DNA of 64,000 nt. Origin: Streptomyces sp. NBC_00259. Its GTDB lineage: Bacteria; Actinomycetota; Actinomycetes; Streptomycetales; Streptomycetaceae. The stretch is taken from positions 7,319,501-7,383,500 of the forward strand of contig NZ_CP108080.1 of the NCBI RefSeq assembly GCF_036181745.1, in the 5' to 3' direction. Within the stretch, counting starts at the first letter, position 1. Each line of letters opens with the position of its first letter. The position numbers and the translations under genes are program-made. Shown in pieces: positions 26,773 to 35,967 of the stretch. The notes beneath the pieces were generated by a model, which ran no database searches, was not told where the DNA came from, and saw only the letters and a list, made by a program, of their open reading frames with translations.

Positions 26773-27481
26773 ACTCGACCGCATCACCGCCGGATACGAC
26801 CGCCGCGCCCCCGTCGTCCGGGACGTGTCCCTGAGCGTCGCGCCCGGCGAGGCCGTCGGTCTGCTCGGGCCGAGCGGGTGCGGGAAGTCCAGGCTGGCGC
26901 GGGTCGCCGCGCTGTTGCACCGGCCGGACGCGGGCCGGGTCGTGCTCGACGGCGAGGAGGTCCGCGGATGGCGGCACCGCGCGCCGCGGGTCCTGCGCAC
27001 CGCGATCGGAGTGGTGTTCCAGCAGCCGAGGATGTCCGCGGACCCCCGGCTGCGGCTGCGCGACCTGATCGCCGAGCCCCTGCGTGCCACCGGCCGCCGT
27101 GCCGAGGCCGCCGGCCGGGTGAGCGAACTGGCCGCCGCCGTGGGGCTCACGGACGACCTCCTCACCCGCCGCCCCCACGAGGTCAGCGACGGCCAGCTCC
27201 AACGGGCCTGCCTCGCCCGCGCCCTCGTGCTGCGCCCGCGCTGGCTGATCTGCGACGAGATGACCGCGATGCTCGACGCGTCCACCACCGCGGCCCTCGT
27301 CGGGGTCGTCGAGGACTACCGCACGGCGACCGGCGCGGGCCTCCTCGCCGTCGGCCACGACCGCACCCTCCTGGAGCGCTGGTGCGACCGTACGGCCGAC
27401 TGGGCCGAGCCGGCACCCACCGCCGCCGCACACGTACCGGCCCACCGCGCCCGGCCAGGGCCCCGGTTGAGCGCCGGATGA
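26765..27481 (+). CDS. nikE: Nickel-type ABC transporter ATP-binding protein 2
   Basis: A 238-residue ATPase. Walker A is GPSGCGKS, Walker B LICDEMTAMLD, and the signature reads EVSDGQLQR, a variant of LSGGQ with Asp replacing the second Gly that is known in NikE/DppF members. The protein is shorter than typical DppF because it lacks the C-terminal cysteine-containing extension that NikD carries, so the pair is asymmetric. Last gene of the Nur-box operon; no clear terminator follows before the next gene at 27586. Confidence 0.88.
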   Translation: MLELDRITAGYDRRAPVVRDVSLSVAPGEAVGLLGPSGCGKSRLARVAALLHRPDAGRVVLDGEEVRGWRHRAPRVLRTAIGVVFQQPRMSADPRLRLRDLIAEPLRATGRRAEAAGRVSELAAAVGLTDDLLTRRPHEVSDGQLQRACLARALVLRPRWLICDEMTAMLDASTTAALVGVVEDYRTATGAGLLAVGHDRTLLERWCDRTADWAEPAPTAAAHVPAHRARPGPRLSAG

Positions 27482-27585
27482 CGGATGGCCGAACTCTTTC
27501 CCGCGACCTGCCCGCCGGAGGGGGACGGCACGGATACTCGCCATGTCCTCGCACTCCCGCCCGCACCACAGAGCCCGGAGGCATC

Positions 27586-28461
27586 ATGGCCCGCACCACC
27601 CGTCGCCGTGCCGTCACCACCCTCACTGCCGCCGCCTTCGCCGGAGCCGTCTCCGTCGCCACCGGCTCCGTACCCGCCCAGGCTTCCGGACACCCCGGCG
27701 CGGGGCGCCCGTTGCGGCGGGCGCACGCCCACAACGACTACCTCCACGCCCGCCCCCTGCACGACGCGCTGGACCACGGCTTCACCAGCCTGGAGGCCGA
27801 CGTCTTCCTGGTCGACGGGCAGCTCCTCGTCGCCCATGAGCCGGCGCAGCTCGACCCCACCCGCACCCTCGCCCGGCTCTACCTCGATCCGCTGCTGGCC
27901 CGGGTCAGGGCCAACCACGGCTGTGTGTACCGCGGTTACCACCGGCCGGTGCAGCTCCTCATCGACCTCAAGAACGACGGCGCGAACGCCTACCTCGAAC
28001 TCCACCGCCAACTCCGCGACCACCGGCGCATCCTGACCACCTTCGCCCACGGAACCGTTCGCCCCGGCGCCGTCACCCCCGTCATCTCCGGCGACCGTGC
28101 CGCCCGCGCCCCCATGGAGGCCCAGCGCGTCCGCCACGCCTTCTACGACGGACGCCTCGACGACCTCGCCGCCCCCGCCCCGGCACCCGCCTCCTTCATC
28201 CCGCTGATATCCAGCAACTGGACCCAGAGCTTCACCTGGCAGGGCGACGGCCCGTTCCCCGACGCCGAGCGCGCACGGCTGAACTCCATCGTCTCCACCG
28301 CCCACGCCCGCGGTCAGCGCATCCGCTTCTGGGCCACACCCGACGCCCCGGGCCCCGCCCGCGACGCCCTGTGGGCCGAACTGCTCGCCGCCCGCGTCGA
28401 CCACATCAACACCGACGACCTCGCGGGCCTGCGGCAATTCCTGCGCGCCCACGACCGGTGA
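27586..28461 (+). CDS. Secreted PI-PLC / glycerophosphodiester phosphodiesterase-like protein
   Basis: A 291-residue exported protein from ATG 27586 after CGGAGG. The twin-arginine-like start (TTRRRAVTTLTAAAFAGA) and Ala-rich cleavage region suggest Tat or Sec export. The GDPD/PLC TIM-barrel residues follow: HAHNDYLH near residue 47, LEADVFLVDGQLLVAHEP, and LLIDLKNDG. The His, Glu and Asp residues expected of the metal-assisted phosphodiesterase site are present. It probably hydrolyses phospholipid head groups or glycerophosphodiesters outside the cell. It stands alone after the nik operon. Confidence 0.8.
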   Translation: MARTTRRRAVTTLTAAAFAGAVSVATGSVPAQASGHPGAGRPLRRAHAHNDYLHARPLHDALDHGFTSLEADVFLVDGQLLVAHEPAQLDPTRTLARLYLDPLLARVRANHGCVYRGYHRPVQLLIDLKNDGANAYLELHRQLRDHRRILTTFAHGTVRPGAVTPVISGDRAARAPMEAQRVRHAFYDGRLDDLAAPAPAPASFIPLISSNWTQSFTWQGDGPFPDAERARLNSIVSTAHARGQRIRFWATPDAPGPARDALWAELLAARVDHINTDDLAGLRQFLRAHDR

Positions 28462-28606
28462 GCCACCACCGGTAACCGCCCTGGTCAACAACCGATTTGA
28501 CGACCACCCGATCGGCGGACACGCCATTCGTCCGTCCGGCGCCTCCACTCCGCCACACTGGCGCCCGAATGCCGCACACTCCGGGTGCGGCGGAGGGAGG
28601 CCGGCC

Positions 28607-28801
28607 ATGGCAATTTCGATCTCGGTGGTGCTTCTGCTGCTCGTCCTCGCGGTGATCTTCCTCCGCAACGGCGGGCTGAAGCTGTCGCACGCGCTGGTGT
28701 GCGCCCTGCTCGGGTTCTTCCTCGCGGGCACGAGCATGGCGCCCACCATCCAGGACGGGGTCTCCGCCACCGCCGAGGTGGTCGGCAAGCTCAAGCCCTG
28801 A
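28607..28801 (+). CDS. Small single- or double-helix membrane protein
   Basis: A 64-residue protein starting at ATG 28607 behind GGAGGGAGG. Residues 4-18 and 26-46 are hydrophobic helices separated by the loop RNGGLKLSHA; the C-terminus (SATAEVVGKLKP) is polar. Similar short proteins with a GTSMAPTIQDG stretch are frequent in Streptomyces. Codon use and ribosome site support a real gene; the function is unknown. Confidence 0.75.
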   Translation: MAISISVVLLLLVLAVIFLRNGGLKLSHALVCALLGFFLAGTSMAPTIQDGVSATAEVVGKLKP

Positions 28802-28885
28802 CCCTCCGTCCCGCGCCGCTCGGGCCGCTCGGGCCGCTCGCGGCGCCCCGGGCTGCGGGCGACAGGGCGCCTCTCCCGGCGTTCA

Positions 28886-30538
28886 ATGGAACGTATGCAT
28901 GCCGCGAAGGCCGTGCGACTGCGCCGTAGCCGCTCACTCGCCGTATCGGGCCTGGCCGTACTGCTCACCGCGGCGACGGCCCTGTCCTCGGGTGCCGCCG
29001 ACCCGGGCCCTTCGCCCAGCCCCACGCCATCACCGTCGGAAGCCGCCCCGAAACCACCCCCGGACCAGCCGCCGCCGCTGCTCACACAGGCCGATGTGGA
29101 CCGCGCCGTCGCCCGCCTCGACGGCGTCGTGCAGGACATGATGAAGCGGACCGGCGTACCCGGAACCGCCGTAGGTGTCGTGTACAAGGACCGGGTGGTG
29201 TACCTGAAGGGTTTCGGCAAGCGGCATGTCGGTGAACCCGCGGCCGTCGGCCCCGACACGGTCTTCCAGCTGGCGTCGCTGTCGAAGCCGGTCAGCTCCA
29301 CCGTCGTCGCCGGGGCCGCCGGCGACGACACCGGCGTCTGGGACGAGCCGGTCGCCGCACACCTGCCCGGCTTCGCCCTCAAGGACCCCTGGGTGAGCGG
29401 CCACGCCACCGTCACGGACCTCATGTCCCACCGCAGCGGACTGCCGGACCACGCCGGTGACCTGCTGGAGGACCTCGGCTACGACCAGGCGTACATTCTC
29501 GGCCATCTGCGGTACGAGCCCCTCGCCCCGTTCCGCGCGAGCTACGCCTACACCAACTTCGGCTTCACCGCGGGCGCGGAGGCCGTCGCCCGCACCAAGG
29601 GCGTCAGCTGGCAGAAGCTCAGCGAGGACACGCTCTTCGGCCCCGCCGGCATGAACTCCACCAGCACCACCTTCGCCGACTACGCCAAGGCCCGGAACAA
29701 GGCCGTCGGGCATGTGAGGAACGCCGACGGCACCTGGCAGGCGAAGTTCGTCCGGGACGCGGACGCACAGGCACCGGCCGGCGGCGTCAGCTCCACCGCG
29801 TCCGACATGACGCGATGGCTGCGGCTCCAGCTCGCCGACGGCACGCTCGACGGCAGACGGATCGTCGACGCGGAGAACCTGGAGCACACCCATCTGCCGG
29901 AGATCGTCTCGCAGCCGCCGGCCTCCCCGGCGGGCCGCACCGGCTTCTACGGCCTGGGCTGGAACGTCGGCTACGACGACCAGGGGCGGCTCCGCCTCAG
30001 TCACTCCGGCGCCTTCGACCTCGGGGCCAACACCAATGTGACCATGCTCCCCGGCGAACGACTCGGCATCATCGTCCTCACCAACGGCCGCCCCGTGGGC
30101 CTCGCCGACTCCGTGGCCGAGGACTTCTTCGACACCGCCCAGTACGGGAAGCCCACCCGGGACTGGCTCCCGCTCATCGCCGCGGTCTACGCGCAGGAGG
30201 ACCGGGCAGCGGTCTCGCCCACCGACTACGCCGAGCCGCCCGCCGTCCGGAAAGCGGCACGCACCGACAGCGCGTACACCGGGACGTACGACAACGCGTA
30301 CTACGGAAGGGCCGTGGTCACCACGGACGAGGACGGGCTCGTCCTCGAACTCGGCCCCGCACCGAAGCGGTACCGCCTCAGCCACTACGACGGCGACACC
30401 TTCAGCTTCGCCACCACCGGGGAGAACGCGGTCGGCCCGACCGGCGTCACGTTCACCTTCGGGGAGGGCAAGAGCGCGGACAGGCTCCGCGTCGAGTACC
30501 TCGACGAGACGGGCCTCGGCACTTTCACGCGCCGCTGA
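28886..30538 (+). CDS. Secreted serine hydrolase, beta-lactamase/D-alanyl-D-alanine carboxypeptidase fold
   Basis: A 550-residue protein with a signal peptide (LAVSGLAVLLTAATALSSGA) and a Pro/Ser-rich linker, then a class-C beta-lactamase-like domain. The active-site motifs are SLSK (nucleophile Ser and Lys), YTN as the YxN motif, and HSG in place of KTG. A C-terminal DUF3471-like beta barrel follows (residues about 455-550). Such proteins act as esterases, peptidases or carboxypeptidases at the cell surface; resistance to beta-lactams cannot be inferred. Start ATG 28886 or 28895; the ribosome site is weak. Confidence 0.87.
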   Translation: MERMHAAKAVRLRRSRSLAVSGLAVLLTAATALSSGAADPGPSPSPTPSPSEAAPKPPPDQPPPLLTQADVDRAVARLDGVVQDMMKRTGVPGTAVGVVYKDRVVYLKGFGKRHVGEPAAVGPDTVFQLASLSKPVSSTVVAGAAGDDTGVWDEPVAAHLPGFALKDPWVSGHATVTDLMSHRSGLPDHAGDLLEDLGYDQAYILGHLRYEPLAPFRASYAYTNFGFTAGAEAVARTKGVSWQKLSEDTLFGPAGMNSTSTTFADYAKARNKAVGHVRNADGTWQAKFVRDADAQAPAGGVSSTASDMTRWLRLQLADGTLDGRRIVDAENLEHTHLPEIVSQPPASPAGRTGFYGLGWNVGYDDQGRLRLSHSGAFDLGANTNVTMLPGERLGIIVLTNGRPVGLADSVAEDFFDTAQYGKPTRDWLPLIAAVYAQEDRAAVSPTDYAEPPAVRKAARTDSAYTGTYDNAYYGRAVVTTDEDGLVLELGPAPKRYRLSHYDGDTFSFATTGENAVGPTGVTFTFGEGKSADRLRVEYLDETGLGTFTRR

Positions 30539-30699
30539 ACCGCTGAACCGCTGACCGGGCAGTGGCTCCGGGGCCCATGCCGCGTTGTTGCACGGTCATG
30601 AAGGACCCATGAAACCCCCCGCGTCTCCATGGACACTTCACGAAGTCGGCTCTAGCGTCGGACGCGGCGCGACTGACGAATCGTCAACAAGGAGTCGCA

Positions 30700-32298
30700 T
30701 TGTCCCGAAGAGCGCTGTTCCGCGCACTGGCCCTGACCCTGGCCTTGGCCCTGTACGCCGTCACCGTACCGGCCCCCGCCGCACAGGCCGACGAGATCCC
30801 CAAGGCCCCCGGCCACCGCCTCGTGAGCGCCTACGAGGGAGCACCCGCCACCGCCCGCCCCGTTCCGGGCACACCTCCGCCGCAGCATCCGTATCTCGCG
30901 CCCAACGGCCGCAGCGGCATGCACGCGGACGCGGCCGGCAGCGGCACCCACCCCTTCCCGGGCCCGCTCGGCGACCACCCGACCGTGACCAGCGAGCAGA
31001 TCGCCCCGCTCGGCGGCGAATGCGCCACCGCCACCTTCGCCTCGGCCGGCCGACTCGTCACCGTCTGCGGCACGTTCTCCGGCTTCCTGCTCAAGCTCCT
31101 CGATCCGCGCGGCCTGGACACGCTCGCCGAGTACCAGCTGCCGCAGCGCCCCTCCACGGTCGAGGCCATCACCCGCCTCGACTTCTCGAAGATCTTCAAG
31201 GACACCTCGGGCGGCGCCTACTTCTACCTCGACGACCGGGACCGGGCCGTGCTCGCCGACTCACGCGGACACCTTCTGCGCGTGGCGCACGAGCGGTCGC
31301 CGGACGGTTCCTGGCGGTTCGTGGTCGAGGACGACTGGGACCTGACGCCGTACGTCCCGCACGACTGCGTCAGCTGGACCAACCTCCACCCCAGTGGTAT
31401 CTGCGACCCCGTCACCTCCGTGATGCCCGACTGGCAGGGCCGCATCTGGTGGGTCACCCGGCTCGGCCGCGTCGGCACCGTCGACCCGGAGACCTCGGCC
31501 GTCCGCTCGGTGCGGCTTGCGGGCGAGGAGATCCAGAACTCCTTCTCGGTCGCGCAGGACGGCGTCTCGATCGTCTCCGACCACGCCCTCTACAGCTTCG
31601 TCGCCGGGTCGGACGGCACCCCGCGCATCCAGTGGCGCCAGACGTACGACCGCGGCACCGGCACCAAGCCCGGGTCCGTCAACCAGGGTTCGGGCACCAC
31701 ACCGGACCTCTTCGGTGACGGCGACCGCTATGTCGCGATCACCGACAACGCCGACGAGCGGATGCACGTCCTCGTCATGCGGCGAGGCACGGACGTCCCG
31801 GCGCAGCAGCGGCTGGTCTGCAAGGTCCCCGTCTTCGGCTCGGGCGCCTCCACGACCGACAACTCCCTCATCAGCTGGGGGAACAGCCTCGTCGTGGAGA
31901 ACAACTACGGCTACGAGAACCCCTTGTCGCTCACCTTGGGCCGCAGCGTCGTCGGCGGCGCCACCCGCATCGACGTACGCGAGGACGGCAGCGGCTGCGA
32001 CACCGTCTGGGAGAGCGACGTCCGCTCACCGTCCACCGTGCCCAAACTGTCCACCGCGAACGGGCTGCTCTACTTCTACGAGAAGAGGCCCCACGGCCTC
32101 GGCATCGACGCCTGGTACCTGACCGCCGTCGACTTCCGCACCGGGCAGCGCCGCTGGAGCCGGCTCACCGGCACGGGACCGCAGTACGACAACAACTGGG
32201 CGCCCATCACCATCGGTCCCGACGGCACGGCGTACGCGGGCGTCTTCAACGGCATCGTCGCCGTCCGGGACCGGCAGGCCCCGGGCGACGGGGGCTGA
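30700..32298 (+). CDS. Secreted protein with beta-propeller-like repeats, function unknown
   Basis: A 532-residue exported protein starting at TTG 30700, five bases after AAGGAG. The signal peptide covers about 31 residues (LFRALALTLALALYAVTVPA then PAAQADE). The mature part has repeated strand-rich segments (GGAYFYLDDRDRAVLADSRG; QGRIWWVTRLGRVGTVDPET; GTAYAGVFNGIVAVRDR) resembling PQQ/NHL-type propeller blades, with no recognised catalytic motif. It may bind a ligand or wall polymer. A strong bidirectional hairpin follows at 32314-32356. Confidence 0.75.
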   Translation: MSRRALFRALALTLALALYAVTVPAPAAQADEIPKAPGHRLVSAYEGAPATARPVPGTPPPQHPYLAPNGRSGMHADAAGSGTHPFPGPLGDHPTVTSEQIAPLGGECATATFASAGRLVTVCGTFSGFLLKLLDPRGLDTLAEYQLPQRPSTVEAITRLDFSKIFKDTSGGAYFYLDDRDRAVLADSRGHLLRVAHERSPDGSWRFVVEDDWDLTPYVPHDCVSWTNLHPSGICDPVTSVMPDWQGRIWWVTRLGRVGTVDPETSAVRSVRLAGEEIQNSFSVAQDGVSIVSDHALYSFVAGSDGTPRIQWRQTYDRGTGTKPGSVNQGSGTTPDLFGDGDRYVAITDNADERMHVLVMRRGTDVPAQQRLVCKVPVFGSGASTTDNSLISWGNSLVVENNYGYENPLSLTLGRSVVGGATRIDVREDGSGCDTVWESDVRSPSTVPKLSTANGLLYFYEKRPHGLGIDAWYLTAVDFRTGQRRWSRLTGTGPQYDNNWAPITIGPDGTAYAGVFNGIVAVRDRQAPGDGG

Positions 32299-32313
32299 GC
32301 GGGGGCCGGAACC

Positions 32314-32356
32314 GCGGATGCCCGGGGCCGTATCAGGGTGGGCCCCGGGCATCCGC
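32314..32356. terminator. Bidirectional terminator hairpin between convergent genes
   Basis: Perfect 16-bp arms (GCGGATGCCCGGGGCC and its complement) with an 11-nt loop sit between the secreted-protein stop and the VOC stop. This serves both strands. Confidence 0.85.
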
Positions 32357-32363
32357 CCGCACA

Positions 32364-33155
32364 TCACGTGATGTTCGGCATCTCGCCCTCGGTCGTCGTG
32401 ACGTCGATGACGGCGAACGCCGCGCCCTGCGGGTCGACGACGGCCGCGAATCTGCCGAAGGGGCTGCTCATCGGCCCGAACACCGGCTTGCCGCCCAGCT
32501 TCTGCGCGGTCGCCACCGCGGCGTCGCAGTCGGGGACGGTGAAGTACACCTGGATGTACGACGGGACCTCGGGCGGGAAGTCCTCGTCGGACATCTTCAT
32601 GCGGCCCAGTACGGGGTCCGCGCCGAGATCGAAGAGCTTGAAGTCGATGCGCTCGTCCTCCACCGTCTTCGTGCCGTAGCCGAAGACCGCGGGGAAGAAC
32701 GCGTCGGACTTCTCGGGCTCACGGGTGAACACCTCGGCCCAGCAGAAGGCGCCGGGCACGTTCGTCGCCTGGAAGCCCTCGTGCGTGCCGGGCTGCCACA
32801 GGCCGAACGTGACACCGCCGGGGTCCCGGGCGAGGCACATGGTCCCGAAGTCGCCGATCGCCATGGGCTCCATCAGCACGGTGCCGCCGCTGCGCCGGAT
32901 CTTCTCGGCGGTGGCGGCGGCGTCCGGCGACGCCAGGTAGAGACACCACTGCGAGTGTGCGTCCTGTCCCGGCATGGGCGGAACCACGGCGGCGACCGCC
33001 TTGCCGTCCGCGTACGCCTCCGTGTAGTCGCCGTACTCCGACGCCGTCTCGCCGAAGGTCCAGCCCAGGACCTCGCCGTAGAAGGTCTTCGCGCCCTCCA
33101 CGTCGGTGAACATCGCGTCGGCCCAGATCGGTGTGCCCTCGGGTGCTGCAGCCAT
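32364..33155 (-). CDS. VOC-superfamily protein with two glyoxalase-like domains
   Basis: A 263-residue protein starting at ATG 33155. Two beta-alpha-beta-beta-beta modules lie in tandem: residues 8-120 (TPIWADAMFTDVEGAKTFYG to DPGGVTFGLWQPG) and 135-255 (PGAFCWAEVFTREPEKSDAF to PQGAAFAVID). Metal ligands of classical glyoxalase I are not obviously conserved, so it may be a binding or resistance-type VOC protein (such as fosfomycin- or bleomycin-binding relatives). It is probably transcribed alone. Confidence 0.85.
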   Translation of the reverse strand: MAAAPEGTPIWADAMFTDVEGAKTFYGEVLGWTFGETASEYGDYTEAYADGKAVAAVVPPMPGQDAHSQWCLYLASPDAAATAEKIRRSGGTVLMEPMAIGDFGTMCLARDPGGVTFGLWQPGTHEGFQATNVPGAFCWAEVFTREPEKSDAFFPAVFGYGTKTVEDERIDFKLFDLGADPVLGRMKMSDEDFPPEVPSYIQVYFTVPDCDAAVATAQKLGGKPVFGPMSSPFGRFAAVVDPQGAAFAVIDVTTTEGEMPNIT

Positions 33156-33241
33156 GACGATGACTCTTTCTGCCGTCCGGTGGGAGGTCCTACGGGCAAC
33201 GCTAGTCAGCGCGCCCCTGCCGCGCGCGGTGACGCCGCTGT

Positions 33242-34474
33242 TCACGCGCGGGAGAAGACCCCGATGCCGTTCGGTACCGGCCGCTCCGCCCCGCCGCTCG
33301 GATGGTTACGCACCGTGACCGAACCGGCTCCGGGATCGCGGGTGACCAGCGTCGACGAACCTCCGCCGTCCAGACTGAACGCGTCGACCGACCCGGCCCG
33401 CCGCATCACGGCGGCCAACTCGGCGATCGTCAGCCCGGTCCTGAACTCCGGAGCGCCGTCCAGCGCGAGCAGCAGGAGCGTGCGCCCGTCGTCGGCGATC
33501 CCGGCCGCCGAGCGCACCGCGGCCGTGTCGGCGTCGAGCCCGGGCAGCGGCGCTCCGCCCCGCAGGACCGGATAGCCGCCCACCGCGAACCGGTACGGCT
33601 GGCCGGAGCGCGCCTCGACGAGCCGGTGCCGGATCGTCACGGCGTCACCGACGTGCAGCTTCCGCAGCTCCACCGCCCCGGCCTCCCGGCCGACCAGCAC
33701 TTCGGCGTCCGCGGCGATGGGACCGCCGCCCGGGGTGGCGGCGGCCGAGACGACACGTCCACCGCGCACGGTCACCTCGTGCGTCACCGTGCTGCACGGC
33801 GCCGCCCGGTCGGTGTCCGTACCGCAGGTCGCACGGACCCGTGACACCGAGCCCCAGTCGGAGGTGAACGCCCCGACCGAACCCACGGGCAGCGCGTACT
33901 GGTTGAGCCCGCCGAGGGCCAGCTGACCGCCCGGAGTGCGCAGACTGCCGTCGAGGGCCAGCCGGCCGAGTCGTGCCCGGTGCTCGCCGTCCACGCCGAT
34001 CACCTCACGCGTGGAGGTGCCGGGCGGCAGCACCGGACCGAACCGCTGCCCGTCCGGCACGGCCGCCTTGAGCTCCCGGCCGTCCGCGATCGCGGGCCCC
34101 ACCGAGGCCCCCGTCGCCTCGACACCGGGATGCTGGGTCTCGGTGATGTTGAAGAAGTCGCCGTTCACCCCGCCGACCGCACCCCTGCCGCCGGCCAGCG
34201 TGGACAGCGTGGCCCGCGCACCGACCGCGCCCGGATACAGCAGTCCGACCGAAACCCGCGGATCGTGCAGGTCCACCGACAGCAGATGGGCCCTCGCGGG
34301 GCCCTTCGACGCCGCGATGTCGAACTGCCGGTACCGGACGCCCGGCGCGAGCCTCGTCCAAGCTCTCTCCCCGGCCGCTGCCGGGGCGGCGGCCACGAGC
34401 CCGGTGGTGGCCAGGACGCCCCAGGCCACCAGCAGGCCGAGAACCGTACGGAACCGAGCATGACGTGCCGTCAC
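33242..34474 (-). CDS. Secreted phosphodiester glycosidase (NAGPA-domain) protein
   Basis: A 410-residue exported protein from GTG 34474 after GGGGGCGCA. A signal peptide (VLGLLVAWGVLATTGLVAAAP) precedes a domain related to N-acetylglucosamine-1-phosphodiester alpha-N-acetylglucosaminidase. The marks are VNGDFFNI early and AFSLDGGGSSTLV with RPVPNGIGVF near the C-terminus. Members cleave sugar-1-phosphodiesters, for example teichoic acid or exopolysaccharide links. The DUF779 gene lies upstream on the same strand but is separated by a hairpin, so it is likely a separate unit. Confidence 0.87.
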   Translation of the reverse strand: MTARHARFRTVLGLLVAWGVLATTGLVAAAPAAAGERAWTRLAPGVRYRQFDIAASKGPARAHLLSVDLHDPRVSVGLLYPGAVGARATLSTLAGGRGAVGGVNGDFFNITETQHPGVEATGASVGPAIADGRELKAAVPDGQRFGPVLPPGTSTREVIGVDGEHRARLGRLALDGSLRTPGGQLALGGLNQYALPVGSVGAFTSDWGSVSRVRATCGTDTDRAAPCSTVTHEVTVRGGRVVSAAATPGGGPIAADAEVLVGREAGAVELRKLHVGDAVTIRHRLVEARSGQPYRFAVGGYPVLRGGAPLPGLDADTAAVRSAAGIADDGRTLLLLALDGAPEFRTGLTIAELAAVMRRAGSVDAFSLDGGGSSTLVTRDPGAGSVTVRNHPSGGAERPVPNGIGVFSRA

Positions 34475-34491
34475 TGCGCCCCCAACTGTCC

Positions 34492-34524
34492 GGTCGACTC
34501 TCCTGATTCACCGGAGAGTTGACC
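34492..34524 (-). terminator. Hairpin downstream of the DUF779 gene
   Basis: Twelve-bp arms (GGTCGACTCTCC with GGAGAGTTGACC, one G-U pair) and a 9-nt loop fall 14 nt after the DUF779 stop on the minus strand, before the NAGPA gene start. Confidence 0.7.
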
Positions 34525-34537
34525 AGACGCGGGAGGG

Positions 34538-34903
34538 CTACGAGCCGACGAGCCGGGAACGGATCAGAAAACGCACCCCTTCGGGTGCCTCGAGTGAGAA
34601 TCCGCTGCCGCGGCCCTCGACGACGTCGACGATAAGGCGGGTGTGCCGCCACGCCTCGTACTGGCTCGCCGACATCCAGAAAGACACCGGCTCGGTCACT
34701 CCTTCGACCGACAGCCGCGTCAGCAGCACATCCGAACCGCCGGTCCTGAACTCGCCCTCCGGATAGCACATCGGCGCACTTCCGTCACAGCAGCCACCCG
34801 ATTGATGGAACATCAGCGGACCGTGGACGGCCCGCAGCCGCCGCAACAGCTCGGCGGCCGCGGGGGTGAGCTCGACGGGCGGAGATCCGTTCGGGTCCAC
34901 CAT
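34538..34903 (-). CDS. DUF779 protein
   Basis: A 121-residue protein starting at ATG 34903 after GAGAGGGGG. The DUF779 signature FHQSGGCCDGSAPMCYPEG lies at residues 34-52, with two adjacent cysteines plus a third that could bind a metal; SFWMSASQYEAWRHTRLIVD follows. Family members are usually found beside aldehyde dehydrogenase genes, and their role is unclear. No aldehyde dehydrogenase lies next to this copy. Confidence 0.88.
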   Translation of the reverse strand: MVDPNGSPPVELTPAAAELLRRLRAVHGPLMFHQSGGCCDGSAPMCYPEGEFRTGGSDVLLTRLSVEGVTEPVSFWMSASQYEAWRHTRLIVDVVEGRGSGFSLEAPEGVRFLIRSRLVGS

Positions 34904-35020
34904 CGGAACCCCCTCTCGGCGTGTCGGTGCCCCAGCCAACACCGCGCAACGTTGCGAGGCGGTTGCATGCCCCGTCCCACGCGTGCAGCCGGCCGCGGGG
35001 TACGTCGCCGACGCGGGCCG

Positions 35021-35815
35021 TCAGCCCTCCAGGCGCTCCAACAGCCCCGGCAGACCGGCGAAGGAATCCACGACGTGGTCCGGCGAACCCGACGCGGCCC
35101 GGTGCGTTTCGGGACGGTACTTCCCCGTCCTCACCAGAACGCCGGTGAGTCCGTGGCGCTGGGCGGCGAGCACGTCGGACTCGATGTCGTCGCCCACCAT
35201 GAGCGTTTCGGAGGCATCGGCGCCGAGACGGGCCAGGGCGGCCGCGAAGAAGGGGCCCGCGGGCTTCCCCGTCACCTCGGCCTCGACACCGGCCGCCCGC
35301 TCCAGGCCCGGCAGAAAGGCGCCCGAGTCGAGGTCGAGCCCCGACGCCGTACGCCAGTACAGATTGCGGTGCATGGCCACCAGATGGGCGCCCCGCTGGA
35401 GATGGGCGAAGGCGCGATTGAGCGCCGCGTACCCGAACTCCGGCCCCGCGCCCCCGACGACGACCACGTCGGCGACACCCTCCTCGTCCGGGCCCATGAC
35501 GGTGACACCCGCGAAGTCCTCCCCGATGTCACCGCTGTTGAGCAGCAGACAACGCGCCCCGGGGAAACGCTCGGTGAGATAGGCGGCGGTCGCGACGGGG
35601 GCGGTGAGGACGTCGTCGGCGGTGACCGGGAAGCCGGCCTCGGCCAGCACCGTCGCGATGGAGTTCCGCGTGCGTGAGGTGGTGTTGGTGAGCAGCGCCA
35701 GGCGAAGGCCCCGCTCCCGCAGTCGCTCCAGCGCCGTGACCGCGCCCGGAAGGGGCTCCCAGGACACCGTGAGCACACCGTCGATATCGATCAGGACCGC
35801 GCCGACCCGCTGCAT
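35021..35815 (-). CDS. HAD-IIA family hydrolase (LHPP/NagD-like)
   Basis: A 264-residue cytoplasmic phosphatase with all HAD motifs: nucleophile DIDGVL at residues 9-14, TNTTS in motif II, TGKP with the catalytic Lys in motif III, and VGDDIESD in motif IV. The cap type and length fit subfamily IIA (NagD, PGP, LHPP). Start ATG 35815 has no strong ribosome site. The substrate is unknown; candidates are small phosphomonoesters. It is separated from the P450 operon by a strong hairpin. Confidence 0.88.
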   Translation of the reverse strand: MQRVGAVLIDIDGVLTVSWEPLPGAVTALERLRERGLRLALLTNTTSRTRNSIATVLAEAGFPVTADDVLTAPVATAAYLTERFPGARCLLLNSGDIGEDFAGVTVMGPDEEGVADVVVVGGAGPEFGYAALNRAFAHLQRGAHLVAMHRNLYWRTASGLDLDSGAFLPGLERAAGVEAEVTGKPAGPFFAAALARLGADASETLMVGDDIESDVLAAQRHGLTGVLVRTGKYRPETHRAASGSPDHVVDSFAGLPGLLERLEG

Positions 35816-35899
35816 GAGCTGACGGTACCGAGGGCCGGTGGGCGGACCAAGCAGATCCGCCGCGCCCGGCCCGGGCCCGCGCCCGGGCCGGGCATGCGT

Positions 35900-35941
35900 C
35901 CGCGGTGTGAGCCCGGCTCGGGACACGGGCTCACACCGCGG
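35900..35941 (-). terminator. Terminator hairpin ending the P450 operon
   Basis: Perfect 16-bp arms (CCGCGGTGTGAGCCCG and its complement) with a 10-nt loop begin 26 nt after the P450 stop on the minus strand. It isolates the operon from the HAD gene downstream. Confidence 0.85.
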
Positions 35942-35967
35942 GTCTCAGGTGCCGACCCGGCCGTCCG

